Numbered from the stretch's first letter, positions 42,910 through 53,115 are shown. The stretch is DNA of 64,000 bases from Shewanella indica (GCF_002836975.1 NZ_NIJK01000044.1:62001-126000), one strand, 5' to 3'. Notes: a model not told the origin generated them from the letters alone. Numbers and translations: made by a program.

Positions 42910-45000
42910 ATGGACATAGATCTGAGCCAATTCACCCAGGTGTTCTTTGAAGAAAGCCTTGAAGGCCTGGAAATCATGGAGTCTGAGCTGCTGAAACTGA
43001 ACGTGCAGCAACCGGATCCGGAAACCATAAATACCATTTTTCGTGCCGCCCATTCGATTAAGGGAGGCGGCGCCACTTTTGGTTTCAACCAAGTCGCCGG
43101 ATTCACCCACTTGCTGGAAACCCTGTTGGATGAAATCCGTGATGGCCGCCGGGAAATGACCGCCAATCATCAGGATATGTTGCTCTTGTCGGTGGATCTG
43201 CTGCGCAACATGCTGCAGGCCTTGATGGCGGGTCAAAGCTTTGAATCACCCCAGCAACAAGAGCTGGAAAACCGCTTCAATCAGGAGTTGTCCAACGTTG
43301 CCGGGGTCGAAGATGCGCCGGATAACGCCTGCCAAAACAATGAAAAGTCAGCAGCCAAAGTATCAGAAACCAAAGAGTCTGAAACAAAAGATATTGGGCT
43401 CAGCTGGCAGATAGATTTCCATGCCGGCGCCGACATTCTCAGATGCGGCAACGACCCCATTTTGATGTTCAACGAACTCGCCGAGCTGGGTGAGCTAAAG
43501 GTCAGCCTGCCAGCGCAGGAACTGCCTGAGTTTGAAGACCTGGACCCCGAATCCTGCCGTCTGTATTGGCAGCTGCAACTCGACACAGAGGCGCCACTTG
43601 AGCGGATAAAAGAGGTATTTGAGTGGGTCGAGGACGACTGTGAAATCCATTATCAGCAGTTACCCGCCAAGGCACAGCTTGTCGAAGGTGTCTCACCGCA
43701 GGAGCAAGCCCCTATCTCGACTTCTGCCCCATCCTCCCAAGAGACACAGGTCGCAGCCACCACAGCCAAAGTGGAGTCCGGCAAGGCTGTTGCCAAAACA
43801 GCGGAAACCAGTTCTATCCGGGTCAGCACCGACAAGATAGACATGCTGATCAATATGGTGGGTGAGCTGGTAATCACCCAAGCTATGCTGGGGCAGATAG
43901 GCCAACAGGAACGCATTGACGATAACGCCCTGCTGTCACTGCAACAGGGGCTGGAGCAATTGGCCAATCACACCCGGGATCTGCAGGAAAGCGTGATGCA
44001 GATCCGCATGCTGCCTATCAGCTTCGCCTTCAACCGTTTTCCCCGCTTGGTACGCGATATAGGTCAGCAGCTGGGCAAGAAAGTCGAGCTGCTCCTCAAA
44101 GGCGAGGAGACAGAGCTGGACAAGACTGTGATGGAGAAAATTGTCGACCCCATGGTGCATCTGGTACGTAACTCTTTGGATCACGGCATTGAATCCCCAG
44201 CAGTGCGCAGCGCCAAGGGTAAACCGGAAACCGGCAGGATCACCCTCAACGCCTTCCATCAAGGCGGCAATATCGTCATAGAAATCACCGACGACGGCGC
44301 AGGATTGGATACCGGCAGAATTCTCGCCAAGGCCAGAGATAAAGGCTTGGTCGGCGCTGAAGAGGAACTCAGCACAGAGGCGATTCAGCAACTCATCTTT
44401 AAACCCGGCTTTTCTACCGCCGACAGCGTCTCCGACCTCTCTGGCCGGGGCGTGGGTATGGATGTGGTCAAACGCAACATTCAAGCACTCAGCGGCAGTG
44501 TAGAGCTGGCCTCAACGCCCGGCAAGGGGAGCCGTTTTACCATTCGTTTGCCTTTAACCCTGGCCATTCTCGACGGCCAGTTGGTGAGGGTCGGCGAGCA
44601 TACTTATGTGGTGCCGCTGGTCTCCATCTATGAGTCGCTGCAAGTGGAAAGCAGCAAGGTCAACAAGCTGTCTGAAGAGCACGAAGTGATCCATCTGCGA
44701 GACGAGTACCTGCCAGTCATCCGCGTTTATCAGCAGTTCAATCACCAGGCTCAGGCCAAAGAGGTCAAAGAGGGGCTGGTGATGGTGGTGGACAACAACA
44801 ACCAAAAAGTCGGCCTGCTGGTCGATGAGTTGCTGGCGCAGCAACAAGTGGTGATCAAGAGTCTGGAAGACAACTACGCCAAAGTGCCCGGGGTGTCCGG
44901 CGCCACCATTCTCGGTGACGGCCGGGTGGCGCTGATAGTGGATATTCCCGGACTCGTAGCCATGTCTGGCCTCAATCAAACTCAGGAACATGCAGCCTAG
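42910..45000 (+). CDS. cheA: Chemotaxis histidine kinase CheA
   Basis: CheA couples receptors to CheY and CheB. The 696-residue protein has an HPt domain with His48 in AAHSIKGGGATFGF, a middle region of about 200 residues, then dimerisation, HATPase (HLVRNSLDHGIE, DDGAGL, GRGVGMDVVKRNI) and a C-terminal CheW-like domain (ILDGQLVRVGEHTYVVPLVSI). The start follows AAGGAG. Confidence 0.96.
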   Translation: MDIDLSQFTQVFFEESLEGLEIMESELLKLNVQQPDPETINTIFRAAHSIKGGGATFGFNQVAGFTHLLETLLDEIRDGRREMTANHQDMLLLSVDLLRNMLQALMAGQSFESPQQQELENRFNQELSNVAGVEDAPDNACQNNEKSAAKVSETKESETKDIGLSWQIDFHAGADILRCGNDPILMFNELAELGELKVSLPAQELPEFEDLDPESCRLYWQLQLDTEAPLERIKEVFEWVEDDCEIHYQQLPAKAQLVEGVSPQEQAPISTSAPSSQETQVAATTAKVESGKAVAKTAETSSIRVSTDKIDMLINMVGELVITQAMLGQIGQQERIDDNALLSLQQGLEQLANHTRDLQESVMQIRMLPISFAFNRFPRLVRDIGQQLGKKVELLLKGEETELDKTVMEKIVDPMVHLVRNSLDHGIESPAVRSAKGKPETGRITLNAFHQGGNIVIEITDDGAGLDTGRILAKARDKGLVGAEEELSTEAIQQLIFKPGFSTADSVSDLSGRGVGMDVVKRNIQALSGSVELASTPGKGSRFTIRLPLTLAILDGQLVRVGEHTYVVPLVSIYESLQVESSKVNKLSEEHEVIHLRDEYLPVIRVYQQFNHQAQAKEVKEGLVMVVDNNNQKVGLLVDELLAQQQVVIKSLEDNYAKVPGVSGATILGDGRVALIVDIPGLVAMSGLNQTQEHAA

Positions 45001-45012
45001 AAGGGAAGCGCA

Positions 45013-45564
45013 ATGACAGAATCCAACCCTGCAACATCGGCAGCTGCGGAAGATCATTCACAGCAATACCTCACCTTTATGATGGCCGATGAGGAATATG
45101 GTGTCGATATTCTCTCGGTGCAGGAGATCCGTGGCTGGGAAGCAACCACGGTGATTCCCAATGCACCGCCCCATGTCAAAGGGGTGATCAATCTGCGCGG
45201 CACCATAGTCCCCATCATAGATCTGCGCCAAAGATTCGGTATCAAGACCCTGGCATATGGCCCAACCACAGTAGTGATAGTGCTGAAGGTGCGCCTGGAT
45301 AAACAGCACAAGGTGATGGGCATAGTGGTGGATGCCGTTTCCGATGTTTTCAGTATCACCCAGAGCGAGATCCGCAGTGCGCCCGATTTTGGCCAGGACA
45401 CGGACATGCGTTTCATCCATGGGCTCACCTGTGTGGCCGATAAGATGGTCATACTATTGAATATCAATATGTTACTCGGTAATGAAGTGCTGCCGGATGC
45501 ATCACAACTTTCCAGTTTGCTGCAGCAACTGGACTTGGAACAGCCTCAGGCTGCCAACCTTTAA
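45013..45564 (+). CDS. cheW: Chemotaxis coupling protein CheW
   Basis: CheW links receptors to CheA. The 183-residue protein is a single CheW domain with YLTFMMADEEYGVDILSVQEI, APPHVKGVINLRGTIVPIIDLRQRFG and VMGIVVDAVSDVF. AAGGGAAG precedes the ATG. It sits 12 bases after cheA. Confidence 0.95.
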   Translation: MTESNPATSAAAEDHSQQYLTFMMADEEYGVDILSVQEIRGWEATTVIPNAPPHVKGVINLRGTIVPIIDLRQRFGIKTLAYGPTTVVIVLKVRLDKQHKVMGIVVDAVSDVFSITQSEIRSAPDFGQDTDMRFIHGLTCVADKMVILLNINMLLGNEVLPDASQLSSLLQQLDLEQPQAANL

Positions 45565-45582
45565 GACATCGAGGAAAGAAGA

Positions 45583-48168
45583 ATGGATGCCGCCAATGCC
45601 AACATAATCAACAGCAATCCCTGGAATCTGCTTGGCTTAATCACGGGCATCGCCGTAATGGCGCTCATGCTGCTAGGCCAGGATCCCAATATCATTATTA
45701 TTCTGCAGGGCGTCACTCTGGTTTGCATACTGCTTGGGCTATTGCACTCACTCAAGCACAAAGGCACCCTGGATAGGGCCATCAACCAACTGCAGAGGTT
45801 GCTGAAAGACGGCACGCAGCAGTTTGTCGAGCTTGATCTGCCGGGCTGGAAGCCTCTGCTGGACGAGCTCAATCGTTGGCGTCAGGGTCAGCAACAGCAG
45901 CAAGCCATTCTCAAAGCGCTGGATATCTGCCAGGCCAATGTGATGGTGGCTAATCCGGCCGGTGACATTCTCTACTTCAACCACTCGCTGCAACAAACCA
46001 TGCAGGACGCCGAGGCCGACATTCAAGAGGTGTTGCCCAAATTCCAGGCCGACAAGCTGCAGGGCGCCAATATGGATGTTTTCCACCGCAACCCTGAGCA
46101 TCAAAGGAAATTGATCGCCGGCTTGGAGCAGGTTTACTCGACTCAAATCAAGGTAGGTCGTCGTACCTTCAGCCTGATAGCTTCGCCGGTATTCGACGAA
46201 AACAAAAAGCGTATTGCCACTGTGGTCGAATGGCAAGATCTCACCGAAGCCCTTGGCAAACAACAATTGGAGCAGCAAAGCGCTACAGAAAACACCCGTA
46301 TCAAGCAGGCCCTCAATGTCTGCCAGGCCAATGTGATGGTCGCCGATACCGACTACAAGATCATCTACCTGAACGACTCACTGAATGAAATGCTGGCCGG
46401 CAATGAGCAAAAGCTGCAACAGGAGTTGCAGGCCTTCAACATGAGCAAGCTGATTGGCAGCAATATCGATATCTTCCATCGCCATCCTGAGCATCAGCGA
46501 CAATTGCTGGACCAGCTCACCGACAGCTATAACACCCGCATCAAGGTGGCCGGGCTGACATTCAACCTGATTGCCACCCCGGTATTTGAACAGGGCAAGC
46601 GTACCGGCACAGTTGTGGAGTGGCAGGATATCACCGCCAGCCTGGCCAGAGAGCAGCAGGAAAAACAGCTGGCGGCCGAAAATGCCCGCATTCGTCAGGC
46701 ATTGGATAATGTCAGTTCAAATACCATGGTGGCGGATAACGACGGCAATATCATCTACCTCAACCAAGCTGTGCAGCAGATGTTTCAGGCGGCCGAGAAA
46801 GATATTCTCCGCGACCTGCCCAAGTTCAATGCCGGCAAACTGCTGGGACAGAATATCGATGGTTTCCACAAGGTCCCCAGCCACCAGCGCAATATTCTCG
46901 CCGGATTGACCGAGACCTACGACAGCCAGCTGCAAGTTGGTGGCCGTACCTTCAGGATCATCGCCAATCCGATATTGGACTCGGAACAGGGACGAATTGG
47001 CACTGTGGTTGAGTGGGCCGACCGTACCGATGAGGTAGCCATAGAGCAGGAGATTGATGCCATTATCACGGCGGCCAACGACGGTGACCTGAGCCACCGC
47101 CTGGATATTCATAACAAGGAAGGCTTCTTCCTTAATCTTTCCAACGGCCTTAACCGCTTGGTCGGCATCGCCGACAATGTCATTTCCAAAGTCGCCGATA
47201 TCTTCGATGGCCTGGCCAAGGGGCAACTGGATCATAAACTCGACGGCGAATATCAGGGTCAGTTTGCCAAGCTGCAGCAAGATGCCAACGCCACCATCAG
47301 CAAGTTGACCGAAGTGATTGGGGGCATCAATGACTCGGCCAATACCGTCACCTCTGGAGCCGAAGAGATAGCTCAGGGCAACGCCGATCTTAGCCAGCGT
47401 ACCGAAGAGCAGGCCGCCTCCCTGGAACAAACCGCCTCCAGCATGGAGCAGATGACGGCCACTGTGAAACAAAGCGCCGAAAATGCCAATCTAGCCAACA
47501 ACTTAGCCCAGCAGGCCAGCGAGAAAGCTGGCGAAGGTGGCAAGGTAGTCAAACAGGCCGTCAGTGCCATGGAGGAGATCAACACCTCGAGCAAGCGCAT
47601 TGCCGACATCATCAGCGTGATAGATGAAATCGCCTTCCAAACCAACCTGCTGGCGCTGAATGCTGCAGTCGAGGCAGCCAGAGCCGGAGAACAGGGCCGT
47701 GGTTTTGCCGTAGTGGCCGGAGAGGTACGTAACCTGGCACAGCGCAGCGCCGGTGCTGCCAAAGAGATCAAAGAACTTATCCGCGACAGCGTCAACAAGG
47801 TTACGGATGGCACCCAGTTGGTCAATCAATCCGGTGAAAACCTGCAGGAGATAGTGCAAGCCGTTTCCAAGGTAGCCGACATGATCAACCAGATCAGCAT
47901 AGCCGCCGAGCAGCAATCGGTTGGGATCCAGGAGGTCAATAAGGCGGTGTCGCAGATGGATGAAATGACCCAGCAAAACGCCGCCCTGGTGGAACAGGTC
48001 TCGGCAGCCGGTGATGCCATGGCAGAACAGGCCAGGAGCATGAAGCGTCAATTGGGCTTCTTCAATACCGCTAATCTGGAAAAGGGCGCCCATAAGCCCC
48101 TGACCCTGATCGCAGGGGATAAGTCTCCCAAGATCCGTGTCAGTTCAGAAGAGTGGAGCGAGTTCTAG
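45583..48168 (+). CDS. Chemoreceptor with three PAS-like repeats and CheR/CheB-docking-like tail
   Basis: The 861-residue receptor begins with two closely spaced membrane spans (about 15-35 and 40-60) and almost no periplasmic part, so sensing is cytoplasmic. Three tandem PAS-like units of about 130 residues start near 109, 240 and 369. A HAMP domain and signalling hairpin follow (tip [49 protein letters not shown]). The last residues are EEWSEF, matching the aromatic-x-x-aromatic pattern of the CheR/CheB docking pentapeptide (like NWETF). The PAS cofactor is unknown. Confidence 0.94.
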   Translation: MDAANANIINSNPWNLLGLITGIAVMALMLLGQDPNIIIILQGVTLVCILLGLLHSLKHKGTLDRAINQLQRLLKDGTQQFVELDLPGWKPLLDELNRWRQGQQQQQAILKALDICQANVMVANPAGDILYFNHSLQQTMQDAEADIQEVLPKFQADKLQGANMDVFHRNPEHQRKLIAGLEQVYSTQIKVGRRTFSLIASPVFDENKKRIATVVEWQDLTEALGKQQLEQQSATENTRIKQALNVCQANVMVADTDYKIIYLNDSLNEMLAGNEQKLQQELQAFNMSKLIGSNIDIFHRHPEHQRQLLDQLTDSYNTRIKVAGLTFNLIATPVFEQGKRTGTVVEWQDITASLAREQQEKQLAAENARIRQALDNVSSNTMVADNDGNIIYLNQAVQQMFQAAEKDILRDLPKFNAGKLLGQNIDGFHKVPSHQRNILAGLTETYDSQLQVGGRTFRIIANPILDSEQGRIGTVVEWADRTDEVAIEQEIDAIITAANDGDLSHRLDIHNKEGFFLNLSNGLNRLVGIADNVISKVADIFDGLAKGQLDHKLDGEYQGQFAKLQQDANATISKLTEVIGGINDSANTVTSGAEEIAQGNADLSQRTEEQAASLEQTASSMEQMTATVKQSAENANLANNLAQQASEKAGEGGKVVKQAVSAMEEINTSSKRIADIISVIDEIAFQTNLLALNAAVEAARAGEQGRGFAVVAGEVRNLAQRSAGAAKEIKELIRDSVNKVTDGTQLVNQSGENLQEIVQAVSKVADMINQISIAAEQQSVGIQEVNKAVSQMDEMTQQNAALVEQVSAAGDAMAEQARSMKRQLGFFNTANLEKGAHKPLTLIAGDKSPKIRVSSEEWSEF

Positions 48169-48178
48169 GAGACACTGA

Positions 48179-49051
48179 TTGAGCTTCGATGAAGAGAAGG
48201 CATTCCCGATGACAGCAGCGGACTTTGGTATTATCCGCGAGCTGGCCTATCAACATACAGGGATAGTGTTACCCGAGCGCAAGCGTCATATGGTGTATTC
48301 CAGGCTCAGCCGCCGACTGCGACTACTGCGGCTGACCAATTTCGGTGATTATTGTCTCAAGCTACAAAGAGACCCTCTGGAACTGGCGCCCTTTATCAAC
48401 GCGCTGACCACCAATCTGACCGCTTTTTTCCGGGAACGGCACCACTTCAATTTTCTGGAAACCGAGCTGGTGCCCTATTGGCAGCAACGCAAACAGCGCA
48501 GGCTGAGAGTTTGGTCGGCGGCCTGTTCCAGCGGTGAAGAGCCCTACAGCATAGCCATGACCTTGGCAGAGCACTTTCCCGCCGCCTCGGGCTGGGATCT
48601 GAAAATATTGGCAACCGATCTCGATACCAATGTGTTGGCCAGAGCCGAAGCCGGAGTTTATCCCCTGACAGGGCTGGAGGCCATCCCCAAGCGGCAGCAC
48701 CATTATCTGCAGAGCAGAGCGGAAGAGTTCAGCATTAGCAGCCAGATAAAAAAGCTGATCTTCTTCAAACAACTCAACTTACTGGAACCCTGGCCAATGC
48801 AGGGCCCGTTCGATGCTATTTTCTGCCGTAATGTGCTGATTTATTTCGATCAGAGTACCAAGCAGAAGATAGTGGCCGGTTTCAGAAAACTCCTGGCCGA
48901 TGATGGCGTGTTGTTTATCGGCCACTCGGAAAGCCTGACCAATATCTCCCGTGAGTTTGAAACCGTCGCCCAGACCACCTATCGCCTGCGGCATCAGAAC
49001 TCAATTCTGCCGCGACAGTCCCACGTATCAGGAAGTAAGGAGTCATATTGA
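48179..49051 (+). CDS. cheR: Chemoreceptor methyltransferase CheR
   Basis: CheR methylates receptor glutamates with SAM. The 290-residue protein has the N-terminal helical domain, the SAM-binding VWSAACSSGEEPYSIAM, ATDLDTNVL and FDAIFCRNVLIYFD. The likely start is TTG 48179, since AGGAG lies seven bases upstream; ATG 48209 is a second choice. It directly follows the receptor with the docking-like tail. Confidence 0.95.
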   Translation: MSFDEEKAFPMTAADFGIIRELAYQHTGIVLPERKRHMVYSRLSRRLRLLRLTNFGDYCLKLQRDPLELAPFINALTTNLTAFFRERHHFNFLETELVPYWQQRKQRRLRVWSAACSSGEEPYSIAMTLAEHFPAASGWDLKILATDLDTNVLARAEAGVYPLTGLEAIPKRQHHYLQSRAEEFSISSQIKKLIFFKQLNLLEPWPMQGPFDAIFCRNVLIYFDQSTKQKIVAGFRKLLADDGVLFIGHSESLTNISREFETVAQTTYRLRHQNSILPRQSHVSGSKESY

Positions 49052-49053
49052 TC

Positions 49054-50073
49054 ATGGTAAGAGTACTGGTTATCGACGACTCGGCACTAGTGCGCCAGTT
49101 GCTGAGTCATATGCTCAGCCAGGCCAAAGACATTATGGTCGTCGGCTGCGCCGAAGACCCCTATAAAGCCAGAGAGATGATTAAAGTACTGCAGCCGGAT
49201 GTGTTGACCCTGGATGTGGAAATGCCCAAGATGGATGGCCTGGCCTTTCTACGTAACTTGATGCGTCTAAGACCCATGCCTGTGGTGATGGTGTCGTCCT
49301 TAACCGAGCGCGGCGCCGATGTGACCTTAGAGGCCTTGTCCCTCGGGGCGGTCGACTTTATCGCCAAACCGAAACAGGACTTGACCAACAGGCTACTGGA
49401 CTATCAGCAAGAGCTGATCGATAAGGTTCATCTGGCCGCCGCCAGTCATGTTACCCCACAATATGGCAGCTCGGCGCCGCTCAGCAGCGATGCCAAACTC
49501 AAGCACCGCATCATAGCCATAGGCGCTTCCACCGGCGGTACTGAAGCCATTCAACGGGTAGTGGCGCCGCTGCCGGAAAATACCCCCCCCATAGTCATAG
49601 CCCAGCATATTCCCGCGACCTTCAGCACTTCATTTGCCCGCCGCCTCAACCAACACGCCAGAATGGAAGTGATAGAGGCTCAGGGCGGGGAAAAATTGAC
49701 TCAGGGCGTTGCCTATCTGGCACCGGGCCATGCGCACTTGGTTGTTGAACGTCGCGGTGCACATATCTACACCAGACTGCTGGACACAGAAACCGTCAAC
49801 CGCCATAAACCCTCGGTGGACGTGCTGTTCAACAGCATTGCCGAGATTGCCGCTAAGTCGGCGATAGGGGTGATTCTCACGGGCATGGGTAAAGACGGTG
49901 CGGCCGGCCTGCTGAAAATGTATCAAGCGGGAGCCCACACCATAGCCCAGGATGAGGCCAGTTCCGTGGTATGGGGTATGCCGGGCTCGGCAGTGGCACT
50001 CAATGCCTGCAACGAGCAGTTGCCACTGGCGAATATCCCGGCCAGGTTGTTGCAATTACTGACTACTCCTTGA
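49054..50073 (+). CDS. cheB: Chemoreceptor methylesterase CheB
   Basis: CheB removes receptor methyl groups when phosphorylated. The 339-residue protein has a receiver domain with Asp54 in LTLDVEMPKMDGL. The esterase domain shows the catalytic Ser in GASTGGTEA, His in AQHIPATFS and Asp in GMGKDGA. ATG 49054 gives the usual MVRVLVIDDSA start; TTG 49048 has the better ribosome-binding spacing. Its end overlaps the deacetylase gene by eleven bases. Confidence 0.95.
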   Translation: MVRVLVIDDSALVRQLLSHMLSQAKDIMVVGCAEDPYKAREMIKVLQPDVLTLDVEMPKMDGLAFLRNLMRLRPMPVVMVSSLTERGADVTLEALSLGAVDFIAKPKQDLTNRLLDYQQELIDKVHLAAASHVTPQYGSSAPLSSDAKLKHRIIAIGASTGGTEAIQRVVAPLPENTPPIVIAQHIPATFSTSFARRLNQHARMEVIEAQGGEKLTQGVAYLAPGHAHLVVERRGAHIYTRLLDTETVNRHKPSVDVLFNSIAEIAAKSAIGVILTGMGKDGAAGLLKMYQAGAHTIAQDEASSVVWGMPGSAVALNACNEQLPLANIPARLLQLLTTP

Positions 50074-51118
50074 CCCAGCTTCCGTCATCCTTTGGCCTAA
50101 CCCATGCCTGGGAAAACCAATAATAGCTGCCGTGACGTTTACTGGGAGCAGTACAGTTGTATCTGGATCGCCCCGGCGGCAAGTCCAGTTCAGCCTGAAT
50201 TCGGAAACGATTCGCCGACAACCATTGAGGTTTCTTGGCGCCCTGCCCCTGCACATAACACATGAGCTGCGACTGATTGATATCGCTCATGTCCAAAGTC
50301 ACCTCAAGTTCAGGCCGCCACTGGCCCATGGGTAACTCAGGGTTACTGGGGGAGATGGCCTGCACCGGCATATTCAGGCTATGCAGTTTCACCTTGAGAG
50401 CATTCATATCGGCATAGGCGCCGGCCACGGGGAATCGCGGCAAAGAGGTCAAAGCAGAGTGAAGGCCTGCCGCACCAGACTGCTGCCCCAAGCCAACAAA
50501 TCCCAGTCGCTGCAACAAGGCCTCCAACTGGCTGTTATATTCGCCGTAGGGATAGGCGATTATCTTCAGATTGTCGCCGGTTTCTTTGGCAATTTGGGCC
50601 TCGGTCGCCAGTAGATTGGCTTCGATTCTCGCCAGCCACTGCTCCTCGGTTTCGGTGGCATAGCGGCGGATCAGATGCTCATGCCCCCAACTGTGATTGG
50701 CAATCTCGGCGCCTTCTGCCGCCAGTGTTCTGAGCTGCTCCCAGCTCATCATCTCACGATAACCCTTTTCTATCGGTTCTATTGCCACAAACAGTGTGTA
50801 AGGAAAACCAAACTCTTTCAGTATTGGGTGCGCCGCCTCGGCAATACTGAGGTAACCGTCATCGAAGGTGATGGCAACCGTTCTCGGTGCCAGCGCTTGA
50901 GACCGACGAATCGCCTCTATCACTTGGGTCAGCGGCACCACGTTGAAATCATGATCAGCCAAATACTGCATCTGTTCCCGAAACTGGGCCGGAGTCACAC
51001 TGGTACTGGCCGGCGAGCTGCCAGAAACATGGTGATACTGTAGAATGACTGCCGCCAGGGTGGGCGAACTTATCAGCCCAAGACAACTGCAGAGCAAAAA
51101 GCACAGCTTTTTCAACAT
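50063..51118 (-). CDS. Secreted polysaccharide deacetylase-like protein
   Basis: The 351-residue protein has a signal peptide (MLKKLCFLLCSCLGLISSPTLA) and a NodB domain. The metal and catalytic motifs are AITFDDGYLS and NHSWGHEHL (HxxxH), with PYGEYN later. This resembles PgaB-type N-deacetylases, though the polymer is unknown. ATG 51118 has AGAGG upstream. It converges on cheB and diverges from the MATE gene with 19 bases between start codons. Confidence 0.88.
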   Translation of the reverse strand: MLKKLCFLLCSCLGLISSPTLAAVILQYHHVSGSSPASTSVTPAQFREQMQYLADHDFNVVPLTQVIEAIRRSQALAPRTVAITFDDGYLSIAEAAHPILKEFGFPYTLFVAIEPIEKGYREMMSWEQLRTLAAEGAEIANHSWGHEHLIRRYATETEEQWLARIEANLLATEAQIAKETGDNLKIIAYPYGEYNSQLEALLQRLGFVGLGQQSGAAGLHSALTSLPRFPVAGAYADMNALKVKLHSLNMPVQAISPSNPELPMGQWRPELEVTLDMSDINQSQLMCYVQGQGAKKPQWLSANRFRIQAELDLPPGRSRYNCTAPSKRHGSYYWFSQAWVRPKDDGSWVKE

Positions 51119-51137
51119 CATTAACCTCTGAGAAATT

Positions 51138-52478
51138 ATGACCACCAGCATTGGCCTGTTCGACAGGCAAAAAAACCGCCAGCTGTTTGCACTGGCGCTT
51201 CCAATGATACTGTCCAACATCACAGTGCCGCTACTGGGTCTGGTGGATACGGCTGTCATAGGGCACTTGAGTGACGCCTATTATCTCGGGGGCGTCGCCG
51301 TTGGTTCGACCATTATAACACTGCTGTTCTGGTTGCTGGGGTTTCTGCGTATGGCTACCACGGGCCTGGTTGCCCAAGCCTATGGCGCCGATGACAAACC
51401 ACGGCAACTGCTGCTGTTGTTGCAAGCCGGCTCGCTGGCACTTTTCCTCGGCTTGATGGCTCTGCTGTTGCAAGGGCCGATACTCAGCCTGGCCGCCAGT
51501 TTCTCCGATGCCAGTGAGCAAGTCAGCCACTACGCTGCCAGCTACTTTTCCATTCGTATCTGGTCGGCCCCGTTTGCACTACTGAACCTGTCTCTACTTG
51601 GCTGGCTGCTGGGCCGTCAACAACCCAAGGCCGCCATGTGGCAGTTGATCATCGCCAACTGCGCCAATATAGCTCTGGATCTGCTGTTTGTTATAGGTTT
51701 GGGTTGGGGCGTGGAAGGCGCGGCCCTGGCATCCGTCATCGCCGATATGACAGCCTGTGCCGTAGCCTGTACTATGGTGTTGCGCCAGTTAAAACTGTTC
51801 AATGTGCCGCCTATTGCTGAGCTACTCGGGCAGTTACATCCCCGCGACTTTAGTCGCCTCTTGAGCCTGAATCTGGATATCTTTATCCGCAGCTTGTGTT
51901 TGCAGGCCACCTTCGCCTTTATGACCTTCAAGGGAGCCGGGCTTGGCGATGAAACTGTCGCAGCCAATGCCGTGTTATTGAATATGTTGCTGCTGATTTC
52001 TTACGCTTTGGACGGTATAGCCTACTACGCAGAGGCCGAAGTGGGCCGAGCTATGGGACAAAAACACTTGGATGCACTCAGGCAAGCGGTCGCCTTGGCG
52101 TTTAGCTGGTCGGCCATCATAGCCCTGGGCTTCAGCGGCTGTTTCTGGATTTTCGGTGAGCAACTCATCGGCATACTGACCAATATTCCCGAGGTTCGCC
52201 ACACCGCCCTGCTCTACCTGCCATGGCTTATCGTCCTGCCGCTGCTGGCATTTGCTTCCTATCTATTTGACGGTGTCTATATTGGTGCCACCAAGGGTAA
52301 AGTGATGCGTAACAGCATGATTTTCGCCAGCTTGGCAGTATTTTTCCCGGTCTGGTTCATACTGCAACCTCTGGGTAACCATGCTCTATGGGTTGCGATG
52401 AGTGCCTTTATGCTGGCGCGTAGCCTGAGTCTCGGGCTGCACTTTCTCTGGCGCCAACACCACTTTATCCAGGCCTGA
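51138..52478 (+). CDS. MATE family efflux transporter (DinF-like)
   Basis: This 446-residue inner-membrane antiporter has twelve membrane spans in two MATE repeats. It begins RQLFALALPMILSNITVPLLGLVDTAVIGHL, and the AYGA(D) segment and ALDGIAYYAEAEVG place it in the DinF branch. Substrates could be cationic drugs or oxidised compounds. No LexA box is visible just upstream, unlike E. coli dinF. Confidence 0.9.
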   Translation: MTTSIGLFDRQKNRQLFALALPMILSNITVPLLGLVDTAVIGHLSDAYYLGGVAVGSTIITLLFWLLGFLRMATTGLVAQAYGADDKPRQLLLLLQAGSLALFLGLMALLLQGPILSLAASFSDASEQVSHYAASYFSIRIWSAPFALLNLSLLGWLLGRQQPKAAMWQLIIANCANIALDLLFVIGLGWGVEGAALASVIADMTACAVACTMVLRQLKLFNVPPIAELLGQLHPRDFSRLLSLNLDIFIRSLCLQATFAFMTFKGAGLGDETVAANAVLLNMLLLISYALDGIAYYAEAEVGRAMGQKHLDALRQAVALAFSWSAIIALGFSGCFWIFGEQLIGILTNIPEVRHTALLYLPWLIVLPLLAFASYLFDGVYIGATKGKVMRNSMIFASLAVFFPVWFILQPLGNHALWVAMSAFMLARSLSLGLHFLWRQHHFIQA

Positions 52479-52487
52479 TGGCAATAA

Positions 52488-52514
52488 AAAAGGACAGTTC
52501 AATACTGTCCTTTT
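52488..52514. terminator. Bidirectional terminator between the MATE gene and nfuA
   Basis: AAAAGGACAGT / ACTGTCCTTTT is a perfect 11-bp stem with a 5-base loop and T-runs on both strands, between convergent genes. Confidence 0.93.
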
Positions 52515-52536
52515 CTTTGGCAGCCAAATACCAGAA

Positions 52537-53115
52537 TTACTGGTAAGAATGGTCGCCATGTTGGTGATCAGTTACATCACGAACACCGGTTAATTCACCG
52601 GGGAAACGCTCCAACAGCTGAGTCTCAATACCATCTTTCAGGGTCACATCGACCATGGAGCAACCGTTACAACCACCGCCAAATTGCAGTACCGCCACGC
52701 CGTCGTCCGTGATCTCCACCAACATGATGTGACCGCCGTGGCTGGCCAGCTGGGGATTAATCTCGGCCTGGATCATATACTCCAAGCGCTCGGTCAGTGA
52801 AGCATCATCAGACACTTTACGCATCTTGGCGTTGGGCGCTTTCAGAGTCAGTTGTGAGCCCAACTGATCGGCCACCAGGTCAATACTGGCTTCTTCCAGG
52901 AAAGGGGCGCTCTTTTCATCGACCATGGCCTTAAAGCCATTGAATTCCAACTCGATATCGTCGGCTTCAACCGCATCCGGTGGGCAATATGAAACGCCAC
53001 ATTCGGCCTGAGGAGTCCCAGGGCTGATAACAAAGACCCGAATATGAGTGCCTTCCGGCTGACCATCCAGGAGTTTAACAAAGTGCGCCTGAGCTGCTTC
53101 GGAAATGGTAATCAT
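52537..53115 (-). CDS. nfuA: Fe-S biogenesis scaffold/carrier NfuA
   Basis: NfuA carries [4Fe-4S] clusters to target enzymes. The 192-residue protein has an A-type-like N-terminal domain (about 1-95) and a Nfu domain with the cluster-binding Cys149 and Cys152 in [18 protein letters not shown] 53115 has GGAG upstream; the upstream open frame is not conserved-looking. The gntX-bioH neighbourhood is standard for gammaproteobacteria. Confidence 0.96.
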   Translation of the reverse strand: MITISEAAQAHFVKLLDGQPEGTHIRVFVISPGTPQAECGVSYCPPDAVEADDIELEFNGFKAMVDEKSAPFLEEASIDLVADQLGSQLTLKAPNAKMRKVSDDASLTERLEYMIQAEINPQLASHGGHIMLVEITDDGVAVLQFGGGCNGCSMVDVTLKDGIETQLLERFPGELTGVRDVTDHQHGDHSYQ

